From CBDEGU01 sp965238045 (lineage in GTDB: Bacteria; Acidobacteriota; Terriglobia; Bryobacterales; UBA6623), in NCBI GenBank assembly GCA_965238045.1, contig CBDEGU010000006.1:1-64000 (forward strand): a DNA stretch of 64,000 nt. The letters run 5' to 3'. Below the pieces are notes generated by a model that had not been told where the DNA came from, made no database searches, and saw nothing but the letters and a program-made list of their open reading frames with translations. The position numbers and the translations under genes are program-made. Positions 17,609-26,213 of this stretch are shown here, piece after piece (the first letter of the stretch is position 1; the number at the start of each line of letters is the position of its first letter).

Positions 17609-19077
17609 GTCTGCTCTATTGGGGACATCCGGCGGAAACCAGCCTGGCCCTGTTCGCGGGGGGCGAGTTGGGCCCTCTCTCGCGCTGGCGTATCGAGAAA
17701 CACTTGCAGGACTGCGCGAGTTGTCAGCACATTGTCGCCGACTTCTTCCATCTGCAGAGTGACCTGAGTGAATTGTCTTTGCTGCCGGCGCTGGACTGGG
17801 ACGCCATGACGGCGGAAATTTGTGAGCGAGCCGCCGAAACCGCGCCCAGCGAGCTGGCGCCCCGCCCATTCCTCTCGCCTCCGATGATGTGGCGATACGG
17901 GCTGGTGACGGCCACGCTGTTCTGCGCCTTCGTCGTCGTTCGGCAGTTCCCGTTCGAGAAAAGTCCGCAAGAGTCAGCGCTGAGCGCCATGCTCGCCGAA
18001 CAGGACGCACCGCTCGTCCAGGAAAAGCTCTCGATCCTCGAAGATGCCGATGACGCCCTGAAAGATACCGGCGAGACCCTGAAAGGCGCCAGCCGCCTGA
18101 GTGGCCCGGTCGCCGCGATGGCGCCTCAAGAAGAAGAGATCCAGGCAGCGGAATCTCAAGAACGAGCAACACGCGAAATTTCCGTCGTCGGGCAATCGCG
18201 AGGATTCGCATCGGCGGCTAAGCCCGCCACGGCCAGTTCTGCTTCGGCTCCGGGCGATCCTCGATCCGTGAGGTGGCAGGTAGCACCCGAGCAAGATGTC
18301 AACGCTCAAGATATGATCACCCGAGGCGCGCCTGCACGCGCACCCGCACCGGCCCCCGCCAACGAGTCCGCCTTCCTGAAGAAAGCCGTCTTGGCGCCGG
18401 TCAAGAATCAGCCCGCCGAGCCCCCCGCCAAGTCCGGGGAGGCAAGGAAGCGAGCGCTAACGAAGCGAGAGTTGGGCGGCGAGTATCGCGCCGAATCGCC
18501 CGAGGGCCGGCTGAGAGACGCGACTCAGAAAATCGTGATCGCGGCGGATACAACCGGCAGGGAAATCGCGTCCGCCGACGCGCCCGAGCCGGTTCGTGTC
18601 GCTGAAGCCGCCGGGACCATCGAGAATTTCCAGACCAAGTCCCAGATTCAGCCCCAGATTCGGCCCCAGATTCGGACCGACGACGAGTCAGCGGCGGACG
18701 CTGGCGCCGGCGTCCGAACGGTGAATCAGCGGAAGGAAACCAATGAGGCCACTGAGAAACGGAAATCCGTTGTCATGTCCAGGGCGGTGGCCAGCGAGAC
18801 GGAAAATCCGCTGGCCGCGCCAGCCAGTTCGGTCATCGCCTCAGCCAGTTCGTTGCGCCCGCCCGGACTGGGGGCGGCAGGACGGGGGGCAGCAGGACCG
18901 GGGGTGCCAGGACGGAGCGCATCCGCGCCGGCAATGGTGATTGGCGGCAATCTCTCGATCATCCCCGTATCTTTGGAAGGCTCGGAAGTCGGCGTGACCG
19001 CCGACGGCTGGCTTCGTGTTCGCCACCTGGATGCAAGGACCGGCAACGTGATGATTACGGATATTTATGTTCAATAG
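17605..19077 (+). CDS. Membrane anti-sigma factor with a long extracytoplasmic domain
   Basis: The 490-residue protein has an N-terminal zinc-binding anti-sigma motif H33-x3-C37-x2-C40 (EKHLQDCASC) and one membrane helix at about 97-113. A very long outer part of about 370 residues follows, rich in Ala, Pro, Gln and Glu. It contains short repeats (QIQPQIRPQIR near 350) and a Gly/Ala stretch near 415-435. The last 50 residues look folded (SIIPVSLEGSEVGVTADGWLRVRHLDARTGNVMITDIYVQ). The ECF sigma gene lies upstream with a 4-base overlap, and the next secreted protein starts inside its 3' end. Sensing by the outer domain is inferred. Confidence 0.85.
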   Translation: MSLLYWGHPAETSLALFAGGELGPLSRWRIEKHLQDCASCQHIVADFFHLQSDLSELSLLPALDWDAMTAEICERAAETAPSELAPRPFLSPPMMWRYGLVTATLFCAFVVVRQFPFEKSPQESALSAMLAEQDAPLVQEKLSILEDADDALKDTGETLKGASRLSGPVAAMAPQEEEIQAAESQERATREISVVGQSRGFASAAKPATASSASAPGDPRSVRWQVAPEQDVNAQDMITRGAPARAPAPAPANESAFLKKAVLAPVKNQPAEPPAKSGEARKRALTKRELGGEYRAESPEGRLRDATQKIVIAADTTGREIASADAPEPVRVAEAAGTIENFQTKSQIQPQIRPQIRTDDESAADAGAGVRTVNQRKETNEATEKRKSVVMSRAVASETENPLAAPASSVIASASSLRPPGLGAAGRGAAGPGVPGRSASAPAMVIGGNLSIIPVSLEGSEVGVTADGWLRVRHLDARTGNVMITDIYVQ

Positions 19078-20287
19078 CCTTACAGGAACCCGCGCCCTCG
19101 TGGTGATCTGGCTGGCGATGATCGCCAGCAGCGGCCTGTCCCCTGCGCAGACGCCCGCGAGCGGACCGGCGGCGCTCTGGAGCGATCCGGCCAAAGCAGT
19201 TCGCCTCGATGTGGGCCAGAACATTCCCCTCACAATCGAGGAGCGGGATCTGAGCGCCACCAAAATCCAGATTCTTGGCGCGGTTATGATCATTGATCTG
19301 CGCTGCCGCTTGACGCTTCGCAACCAGAGCGATCAGTATTTGCGCGGCCTCACCCTGAGCATCGTCGCCCAACAGGTCACACCCGGCGGCCAGGCGACGG
19401 TCGCTTTGCCGGGATTAAACATCGAGCCGGATGCAACCGTGCCCGTCCGCGTCGATTTGCGCCTCGTGCGGCCGTTTCCTCCTCGAGAGAAACATGCCGT
19501 CTCGGTGGAGGTCGACGGGGTCTTGTTTTCCGATCTGAGCTTCCCCAATCTAACGTTCCGGGGCCCGGATCGTTTCCAGTCCCGGCGCAAGCTGATGTTT
19601 TGGGACAAAGAAGCAGAGCGCGACCGCCGGCACTTCAAGTCCCTGCTGGCCGGGGGCGGAAAGAGAAGGCTGGAGAAGGGTCTGCGCGCAAGCCTGGAGC
19701 GGCAGCGGCGGCGTCCGCGCTTGGCGGTTCGCCTGGAAATGGATCTGGCGAACCGGCTGAAACGGGCACTCAGCGCCCCGCTGCGCAAACAGATCCGCCT
19801 GGCACTGCTGAAACTGGAAGAAGCGCCGCTGGAGATGCTCTCGGGCACCTCGCTGGTGCGGGGTTCGAGAGCCCAGTCGCCGGAGGTCATCGTCCGCAAC
19901 GCCTCACCCAAGCCGGTGAAGTATTTCGAACTGGGCTGGCTGGTCAGCGACGGCAAGGGAACGCGTTACACGGCCGGGTCGGTGCCGGCCTCGCCGGATG
20001 GGCCGCGTTTGGCGCCGGGCGGGAAAACGGCCGTTCGTTCGCGGCGGGCGTTCGCGTTCCGGCCCCGTTCCGCCCCTGCCGGCGGCGGATTCAGCATCAG
20101 CGCGATGAGCGGTTACGTCCGGCAGGTGGAATTTGAAGACGGCAGTCTGTGGATACCCAGCCGCGAAAGTCTTGAGAAATCCTCGCTGACCGCCGCCACG
20201 CCGGTTTCAGTCGAAGAGCAGCGCCTTTCGGCCCTCTACCGCGACCACGGGCTCGACGCGCTGGTCAGCGATCTGGGCAAATTCTAG
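19067..20287 (+). CDS. Secreted protein of the sigma/anti-sigma operon, function unknown
   Basis: A 406-residue product with a signal peptide (cleavage near SGLSPAQT, residues 23-30) that I do not recognise. Residues about 50-160 look like an all-beta domain (LRCRLTLRNQSDQYLRGLTLSIVAQQ...). A highly basic Arg/Leu-rich helical stretch lies at about 175-255, and a second beta domain at about 265-370 (VIVRNASPKPVKYFELGWLVSDGKG). The two beta domains resemble paired immunoglobulin-like or adhesion folds. The ATG overlaps the anti-sigma gene by 11 bases, implying co-translation and a shared envelope-response role. Confidence 0.75.
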   Translation: MFNSLTGTRALVVIWLAMIASSGLSPAQTPASGPAALWSDPAKAVRLDVGQNIPLTIEERDLSATKIQILGAVMIIDLRCRLTLRNQSDQYLRGLTLSIVAQQVTPGGQATVALPGLNIEPDATVPVRVDLRLVRPFPPREKHAVSVEVDGVLFSDLSFPNLTFRGPDRFQSRRKLMFWDKEAERDRRHFKSLLAGGGKRRLEKGLRASLERQRRRPRLAVRLEMDLANRLKRALSAPLRKQIRLALLKLEEAPLEMLSGTSLVRGSRAQSPEVIVRNASPKPVKYFELGWLVSDGKGTRYTAGSVPASPDGPRLAPGGKTAVRSRRAFAFRPRSAPAGGGFSISAMSGYVRQVEFEDGSLWIPSRESLEKSSLTAATPVSVEEQRLSALYRDHGLDALVSDLGKF

Positions 20288-20297
20288 CCGGTGTGGG

Positions 20298-21104
20298 CTA
20301 TCGGGAGGATGGCGTTTCGCGCGCCTTGGCGTCTTCCCCGCGCCGGTTGAGCAGATACGCGCCCGCCCCCACAAGCAGCAGCGCGATCCACTGCGTCGTG
20401 CTCAGCGGTCCGTCGAACAGAAAGTTTCTGGGCGACTCGGCCCGCAAGAACTCGACCCCGAAGCGGAAGCTGGAGTAGAGCACCAGGTACCAGCCGAGAA
20501 TCGTGCCCGCGCGGTGGGGCCTGGCGAAAAGTTTCCAGAGGACCAAACCGACCGCGAATGTGCCGAGCGCCTCGTAGATCTGGGTCGGATGCAGATGAAC
20601 ACCGAGCGGCACGCCGGTTAGGGCGCGGGCATGCGGATCGGTGAACATCACGGCCCAGGGAAGCGAAGAAGGCTTGCCCCAGCAGCAGCCGGCGGCGAAA
20701 CATCCCAGCCGCCCGATCGAGTGACCGATCGCCGCGGCCGGCGCGAACGTGTCGGTGGCTTCGAGTCCGCCAATCCCTTCTTTGCGGCAATACCAGAAGG
20801 CAGTCGCCAGCGCCGCCAGAAGACCACCGTAGAAGGTGCCGCCCGCCTGCAGCCAGCTTGAGGAGAAAAGCCGGCCGGGGTCTTCGAGGTACACATCCAG
20901 GTCGGCGAAGGTCATGAAGATCTTGGCGCCGGCGATGGCGGCTAGTGCGACATAGACGCCGAGGTTGCTCATTTTTTCGGGGTCGAGCCCCTGGCGCTGA
21001 GAGAGCTTGCCGAGCAGATAAAGTCCCACAAGAAAGCCCGTGGCCACCAGCAGACCGTAGGTGGGCAGCGAGAAGGAGCCGATCGTGAACAGGCGGGGAC
21101 ACAT
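20298..21104 (-). CDS. lgt: Prolipoprotein diacylglyceryl transferase
   Basis: The 268-residue inner-membrane enzyme moves diacylglycerol from phosphatidylglycerol to the lipobox cysteine, the first step in lipoprotein maturation. It shows the HSIGRLGCFAAGCCWGKP signature (about residue 128), the HPTQIYEALG motif (about 172) and seven hydrophobic segments. Length is usual. It lies 7 bp after lspA on the same strand, so the first two enzymes of the pathway form an operon. Several lipoproteins encoded in the window (for example the sulfatase at 56.7 kb and the HEAT protein at 55.9 kb) would be substrates. Confidence 0.97.
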   Translation of the reverse strand: MCPRLFTIGSFSLPTYGLLVATGFLVGLYLLGKLSQRQGLDPEKMSNLGVYVALAAIAGAKIFMTFADLDVYLEDPGRLFSSSWLQAGGTFYGGLLAALATAFWYCRKEGIGGLEATDTFAPAAAIGHSIGRLGCFAAGCCWGKPSSLPWAVMFTDPHARALTGVPLGVHLHPTQIYEALGTFAVGLVLWKLFARPHRAGTILGWYLVLYSSFRFGVEFLRAESPRNFLFDGPLSTTQWIALLLVGAGAYLLNRRGEDAKARETPSSR

Positions 21105-21111
21105 GGACGGT

Positions 21112-21633
21112 TCAGGCCGGATTCGAGTCCGTTTCGGCCCGCGAGGCGCCGAACGACTCTAACAATAACAAAGCGGCTCCGGTGGTAATCGCGCTGTCGG
21201 CGACGTTGAAGGCAGGCCAGTGATACGAGCCGATGTAGAAGTCCAGGAAATCCGTGACATAGCCGTACAGGAGGCGGTCATGAAGGTTTCCGGCCGCCCC
21301 GGCGAGTATCATGGTAAGGCTTGTCAGTGAGCGCCAGTTCAACGGCCCGGCGCTCCAGAAGAGGTATCCCACCAGCGCGACCGCCGCCGCGGAAAACAGC
21401 GGAATGAGGTAGGTCTTGACCACCGGGTCCGAGTCGGCGAACAAGCTGAAGGCAATGCCGGTGTTGCGTGTGTGCACCAGGTTAAAAAACCCGTCCACGA
21501 CGACCTTGGCGTCGTGGAGCGCCATCCCCGAGCTGATTGATGACTTCGTCACGCGATCCAAGGCAATAACCGCGGCGGCCAAGGCCAGATACGGCAAGCG
21601 CTTGCGAATTCGTGAAAAGCCCATCGAAGTCAT
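21112..21633 (-). CDS. lspA: Lipoprotein signal peptidase (signal peptidase II)
   Basis: The 173-residue four-helix aspartyl peptidase removes signal peptides from diacylated prolipoproteins. The two catalytic Asp are seen in VTDFLDF (about residue 124) and FNVADSAITTG (about 145). The conserved NTGIAFS and GNLHDR boxes are also present. It is followed directly by lgt. Confidence 0.97.
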   Translation of the reverse strand: MTSMGFSRIRKRLPYLALAAAVIALDRVTKSSISSGMALHDAKVVVDGFFNLVHTRNTGIAFSLFADSDPVVKTYLIPLFSAAAVALVGYLFWSAGPLNWRSLTSLTMILAGAAGNLHDRLLYGYVTDFLDFYIGSYHWPAFNVADSAITTGAALLLLESFGASRAETDSNPA

Positions 21634-21656
21634 AGAACGGTCGCGGCGCGGCCGCG

Positions 21657-21682
21657 GACACCCCGCCAGTCGGCGGGGTGTC
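21657..21682. promoter_or_regulatory. Strong inverted repeat in the lspA/tonB divergent region
   Basis: An 11 bp perfect stem (GACACCCCGCC/GGCGGGGTGTC) with a 4-base loop lies 24 bases upstream of the lspA start. There is no T-tract, and it is placed where an operator or a leader hairpin of the lspA-lgt transcript could be. Function unproven. Confidence 0.4.
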
Positions 21683-21892
21683 TCCAGTCTAACCTACGCC
21701 GCCTCTGACAGACGGGGGAATTACGGGCATCGTCTTGATAAAGTTTGGTAGGGCAGGGTAACATAGAAGATGGGAGAGTTCGCCGGATGTTCCGAATTCT
21801 GGGAAAGGCGGATTTTCCGGTAACGCACAGCGCATCTGCCTCGTCTCTTGCCTAGGTAGCAAGAATTTCGTGGAATCGAGTACAGCGTGGCC

Positions 21893-23083
21893 ATGAACGA
21901 ATCGCAAACCCCACAAGACCAACTGCCGGAGCGGACCCCGTCTCCAGCCAGCGGCGGAGAGATCGCCGGAAGCACGGGCGGAGACAAACGCACCCCGGCT
22001 TTCAGTTCGTGGGTGATTGAGTCGATCAGCGAACCGTGGTACCGTTCCGTCCCGAAGCAGATTCGCGAAATGCTGTCGGCCAAGGAGCCCGAAGCCCCGC
22101 TTCCCCGGTACCGGGCCGCCGAGCCGGGCGACGAAGGATTCAGTTCCATGGTCCTGGCCTCGGTCCACGAGCCTTGGTATAGGAGTCTGGTCGCCAGTCT
22201 GCGCAGCAGCGCGGAAGAGAAGAAATTGCCGCCGCTCAAGCTGACCGCGCGGCCGGTCGCGGTCAAGAGCATATGGGGCGCCTACGACAACAAGAAATCG
22301 GGCGTATCGTCATCGTTGATCGCGCACTGTGCCTTCGTGACGGCGGTCTTCTTGCTGTCGGCCACGCCGGTGATACAAAACGCTCTGAAGGGCTCGGTGA
22401 CGCTGGTGATCCCGGTGGATATTTCGGCCTACGTCAAGCTCAACATGCCGGCCGAGGGTAAGGCCGGCGGCGGTGGCGGCGGTGGACTGAGTTCGCCGCT
22501 GGCGGCGAGTAAAGGCAAGCGGCCCCGCTTTGCGATGCGGCAGTTCGCCCCTCCCACGCCGGTGCCCGTCAACGAGAACCCCAAACTCTCGGTTGAGCCC
22601 ACGCTGCTGGGACCTCCTCAGTTGCAAGTGCCTAACGTGAATATGGCCGTCTTCGGCGATCCCTTGGCCGCGATTGGCCCTCCCTCGGCGGGCCCTGGTT
22701 TCGGCGGCGGCATCGGCACTGGCCGGGGAACCGGTATCGGCTCGGGGAGGGGCGGCGGTTTCGGACCTGGGTCGGGTGGCGGCGCCGGTGGGGGCGTCTT
22801 CCGTGTCGGCGGCGGCGTCAGCCCTCCGCGGCTGGTCAAGAAGATTGAACCAGAATACTCCGAGGAAGCTCGCAAGGCCAAGTATCAGGGCACGGTCGTG
22901 CTGGCGATTGAGGTTTGGGAAGACGGCCGGGCGCACGCCATCCGCGTCATACGCACCTTGGGCCTCGGGCTCGACGAGAAAGCGATCGAAGCCGTCGTGC
23001 AATGGCGCTTTATTCCTGGACAGAAAGATCGCAAACCGGTTCGTGTCGCCGCCACCATCGAAGTCAACTTCCGCCTGCTCTAG
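21893..23083 (+). CDS. TonB-family energy transducer
   Basis: The 396-residue inner-membrane protein has a cytoplasmic N-terminus of about 135 residues with two similar blocks (WVIESISEPWYRSVPKQIREML and MVLASVHEPWYRSLVASLRSS). One membrane helix follows (about 141-165), then a Gly-rich periplasmic linker and a C-terminal TonB domain (PPRLVKKIEPEYSEEARKAKYQGTVVLAIEVWEDG ... EVNFRLL). It would pass proton-motive force to outer-membrane receptors. The duplicated cytoplasmic motif is unusual for TonB. A GTG two codons upstream is an alternative start. The stop codon TAG is the first TAG of a truncated CTAG-bounded repeat. Confidence 0.88.
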   Translation: MNESQTPQDQLPERTPSPASGGEIAGSTGGDKRTPAFSSWVIESISEPWYRSVPKQIREMLSAKEPEAPLPRYRAAEPGDEGFSSMVLASVHEPWYRSLVASLRSSAEEKKLPPLKLTARPVAVKSIWGAYDNKKSGVSSSLIAHCAFVTAVFLLSATPVIQNALKGSVTLVIPVDISAYVKLNMPAEGKAGGGGGGGLSSPLAASKGKRPRFAMRQFAPPTPVPVNENPKLSVEPTLLGPPQLQVPNVNMAVFGDPLAAIGPPSAGPGFGGGIGTGRGTGIGSGRGGGFGPGSGGGAGGGVFRVGGGVSPPRLVKKIEPEYSEEARKAKYQGTVVLAIEVWEDGRAHAIRVIRTLGLGLDEKAIEAVVQWRFIPGQKDRKPVRVAATIEVNFRLL

Positions 23084-23130
23084 CCTGCTTTTCTCATCAC
23101 CTGGCGATACGAAGTGCGCGACGTCCCGTC
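23080..23130 (+). repeat. Truncated left end of the 184 bp CTAG palindromic element
   Basis: About 48 bases match the left arm of the elements at 30138 and 34667 with several mismatches (CTAGCCTGCTTTTCTCATC... then GGCGATACGAAGTGCG). No right end is found downstream. The tonB stop codon is formed by the element's CTAG. Confidence 0.65.
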
Positions 23131-23354
23131 CCTTCGCGCCCAGCGCGATAGCACGCGGGAGCGGGCCTGGCTCCAGTCCCCCACTTCCCGCCCTGGACCG
23201 TTCCGCGGTTGAACCAGTATCCTGAGCAAGAGCCGCCGGTCGCTGGCGCGCCAGCGAGTTGCCTGCCTGCTTCTGCCATCCCCTCAACCCTCTTCGGCCC
23301 GGTCACGCGGCTGACCCGTTTCAGATGGCCCGCGCCGCCCGATAGACTGGAATC

Positions 23355-25718
23355 ATGCAGCCGGACGAACTGGTCGAGTATATCGCCTCCCAGCCGCGGG
23401 GCCGCGTCGATTTTCGCCATCTCGCCAAGCAGCTTCGAGCCAAAGGAAAGAAGCGGCTTGCTCTTCAGCGGGCCGTCGGCCAGCTCGCCGAACGGGGCCT
23501 GCTGGTGGAATTCCGCGCCGGCCACTACGCCGTGCCCAACTCAGATTCTGAATTCACTAGCGGAAGACTGCGGCGGCATCGCGATGGTTTCGGTTTCGTG
23601 ATCCCTGACAAGCCGCTGCCCGGCGGCGCGGACGTGTTCATCCCGCCGCCGGCCCTCGGCGAAGCGATGAACGACGATCGCGTCTTGGTCCGGATAACGC
23701 GTATCGGAGAAGACGGCCGCGCCGACGGCCGGATCGAGAAAATCCTCAAGCGTACGCACCAGTTTATCGTTGGCATGTTTCGCTATGCCGAAACCGGCTG
23801 CTTTGTTGCACCGCACGACGAACGGCTTCGCGACCCGATCGCCATTACGGCCGGCCACGAGCTTCCTTCCGGTCAGGAGCAGGCCGAACGCCTCGGCGAT
23901 CTTCCTCCGCCCGAGGTTCGTTCGGCGCGGGAACTCGACGGGATGATCGTCACCGTCGAAGTAACGAGTTTTCCAATTGGCTTGGAATTGGCGCGCGGGC
24001 GGGTGGTTGAGATCCTCGGCCAGAGTTCGGATTTCGGTATTGATGTAGAGATCATCATTCGAAAATTTCACCTCCCGCACCGCTTTCCCAGCCAGGTGAG
24101 GGACGAAGTGGGTCTTCTCTCGGGAAGCCTCGATCCGCTGGCGCTGGCCGGGAGGCGCGATTTTCGTGATCTCGATGTCGTCACCATCGATGGAGAAAGC
24201 GCCCGGGACTTTGATGACGCGGTATGGGTGCGGCGTCTGGAGAACGGGAATTTCGCTCTCCAGGTGCACATTGCCGATGTCAGCCACTACGTCCGGCCGG
24301 GCTCGGCGCTCGACCAGGAAGCTCGGCTGCGGGGAACCAGCGTGTACTTTCCCGACCGCGCCGTGCCCATGCTGCCCGCGGAACTCTCCACCGGTATCTG
24401 TTCGTTGAACCCCAAAGCCGGCCGTCTCGTGCTTTCGGCCCTAATGGAGATCGACAAGAAGGGCAACGTGACGGCGGCCGAGTTCTGCCGCGGCGTCATC
24501 CGAAGCGCCGAGCGCATGACCTACGCCGATGTCTTCCGAATTCTCGATGGCGACGAAGAGGCCAGACATCGCTACCGGCCGCTGGTGGAAAATTTCGAGC
24601 GGATGAAGGAGTTGGCCTTGATCTTGAACCGGCGGCGGAATCGCCGGGGTTCGATCGATTTCGACCTGCCCGCGGCCGAGATCGAATTCAACGAAACAGG
24701 CGAAATGGTCGGAGTCGCGGCCGCGGAACGCAACATCGCCCATCGCATTATTGAAGAGTTTATGCTGACGGCCAACGAAGCGGTGGCTCGCCATATCGAA
24801 GACCGTGGCGCTGGGTCGCTTTACCGGATTCACGAGAAACCCGATGTCCGCCGTGTCGTGGATTTCGAGCAAGTGGCCGGCAGCTTCGGCTATTCACTCG
24901 GTGTCGATGTTCCTCACAGGCGGTTCCAGCCGGAGCGCCGGCGTGGCGGAGAACCTCGCCGCCGGGCGGGCACTCTCGCCGCCAGCACCGAGATCGATAT
25001 CACGCCTCGTCACTATCAGAAGCTCATCAAGAAGGTCGAGGGCAAGCCCGAGGAGCGCATCATCAGCTACCTCATGCTGCGCTCTCTCAAGCAGGCGCGC
25101 TATAGCGACGAGAACGGAGGCCATTTCGCGCTTGCCACCGCTTGCTATACGCACTTCACGTCGCCGATTCGGCGCTATCCCGACCTCGTCGTGCATCGTA
25201 TCTTGAAGGCGCTGATCGATGCTGCCGATCCCGGCGCGGCCGGCGCCCCCGGCGCTTCCCCTGTCGCGGCCGGCCCCTATCCGGCCACCGAGCTTGGCGT
25301 CATCGGACAGGAAACCTCGTTCACCGAGCGCCGCGCCGCCGAAGCCGAGCGGGCGCTGCTCAACTGGAAAAAGGCGAAATTCATCGAGGCGCGTCTGGGA
25401 GATGAGTTCGACGCCGTCGTGATTCAGGTCGTCAAAGCCGGACTGATCGTCGAGCTGATCGATTTCTTCGTCGAAGGCTTGGTTCCGATCGAAACGCTCC
25501 CCCGGGGACGATTCCGGTACAACGAAAACCTGCGGGCGCTCGTCAACCCGAAGACCAAGCAGAAGTTTTCGATCGGTGACCATGTCCGCGTCCGCGCCGA
25601 GAGAGTCACCTTCGAGGGAATGAGAGCCGAGTTTGCCTGTTTGCCGCAAAAGAACCCCACAAAAGCCCCCCAAAAGGTCCCGAAAAAGAGCAGAGCCAGG
25701 CAAGGGACATCGCGGTGA
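23355..25718 (+). CDS. rnr: Exoribonuclease R
   Basis: The 787-residue processive 3'-to-5' exonuclease digests structured RNA. In order it has an N-terminal winged helix (residues 1-65), two cold-shock OB domains (about 70-230), the RNB catalytic domain and a C-terminal S1 domain (about 690-770) with a basic tail. In the RNB domain, IDGESARDFDDAVWV provides the metal-binding Asp cluster, and ADVSHYVRPGSALDQEA and SPIRRYPDLVVHR complete it. Two extra inserts are present: a basic segment PERRRGGEPRRRAGTL (about 525) and an Ala/Pro/Gly-rich one near 630. The length matches the family. Confidence 0.96.
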   Translation: MQPDELVEYIASQPRGRVDFRHLAKQLRAKGKKRLALQRAVGQLAERGLLVEFRAGHYAVPNSDSEFTSGRLRRHRDGFGFVIPDKPLPGGADVFIPPPALGEAMNDDRVLVRITRIGEDGRADGRIEKILKRTHQFIVGMFRYAETGCFVAPHDERLRDPIAITAGHELPSGQEQAERLGDLPPPEVRSARELDGMIVTVEVTSFPIGLELARGRVVEILGQSSDFGIDVEIIIRKFHLPHRFPSQVRDEVGLLSGSLDPLALAGRRDFRDLDVVTIDGESARDFDDAVWVRRLENGNFALQVHIADVSHYVRPGSALDQEARLRGTSVYFPDRAVPMLPAELSTGICSLNPKAGRLVLSALMEIDKKGNVTAAEFCRGVIRSAERMTYADVFRILDGDEEARHRYRPLVENFERMKELALILNRRRNRRGSIDFDLPAAEIEFNETGEMVGVAAAERNIAHRIIEEFMLTANEAVARHIEDRGAGSLYRIHEKPDVRRVVDFEQVAGSFGYSLGVDVPHRRFQPERRRGGEPRRRAGTLAASTEIDITPRHYQKLIKKVEGKPEERIISYLMLRSLKQARYSDENGGHFALATACYTHFTSPIRRYPDLVVHRILKALIDAADPGAAGAPGASPVAAGPYPATELGVIGQETSFTERRAAEAERALLNWKKAKFIEARLGDEFDAVVIQVVKAGLIVELIDFFVEGLVPIETLPRGRFRYNENLRALVNPKTKQKFSIGDHVRVRAERVTFEGMRAEFACLPQKNPTKAPQKVPKKSRARQGTSR

Positions 25719-25740
25719 TAATCCATACAGTTTGCTAGCA

Positions 25741-25746
25741 TATAAT
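25741..25746 (+). promoter_or_regulatory. Consensus -10 hexamer upstream of clpS
   Basis: A perfect TATAAT lies 70 bases before the clpS ATG, in the 97 bp gap after rnr. No good -35 hexamer is found at the usual distance, so this is suggestive only. Confidence 0.35.
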
Positions 25747-25815
25747 GGGCAGCGGCCAGAGCGCCGATCGACTCGAAGACGGAATCCCCCGCGGGATCAG
25801 AGGCCGCCAAGCGTC

Positions 25816-26154
25816 ATGGGCACTACGGTTGTCCTTCCTGAAATCGAACAAGAAGTCACCACCGGCGGCGAGTCGGAAGACCAGCGTGAGCCTCTCTACC
25901 ATGTGATCCTTCTCGATGACAACGACCACACCTACGAATACGTGGTCGAGATGCTTACCAAGATCTTCGGGTTCTCCGAGGAGCGGGCCTACGAGTACAC
26001 CGTCAGTGTTGACACCCACGGCCATACAAGACTAGTCACCTGCGCGCTCTCGGAAGCCGAGAAGAAACGGGATCAGGTCCACTCCTACGGCCCGGATTGG
26101 CGGCTGGAGCGTTCGATGGGTTCGATGGCCGCGCTGGTCGAACCAGCCGAGTAA
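25816..26154 (+). CDS. clpS: ATP-dependent Clp protease adaptor
   Basis: The 112-residue adaptor delivers N-degron substrates to ClpA/ClpC with ClpP. The core YHVILLDDNDHTYEYVVEML (about residues 29-48) contains the substrate-pocket Asp-Asn-Asp. The conserved THGHTRLVTCALSEAEKKRDQVHSYGPD segment follows. The ATG at 25816 is chosen because the longer open frame upstream overlaps rnr and has no family match. The partner clpP is at 4.1 kb. Confidence 0.95.
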   Translation: MGTTVVLPEIEQEVTTGGESEDQREPLYHVILLDDNDHTYEYVVEMLTKIFGFSEERAYEYTVSVDTHGHTRLVTCALSEAEKKRDQVHSYGPDWRLERSMGSMAALVEPAE

Positions 26155-26213
26155 GCCCAGCCGACCAAGGGCCCAGAGGCAGCGGCGCGCGTATCGCAAA
26201 GGTGGGAGTCGAC

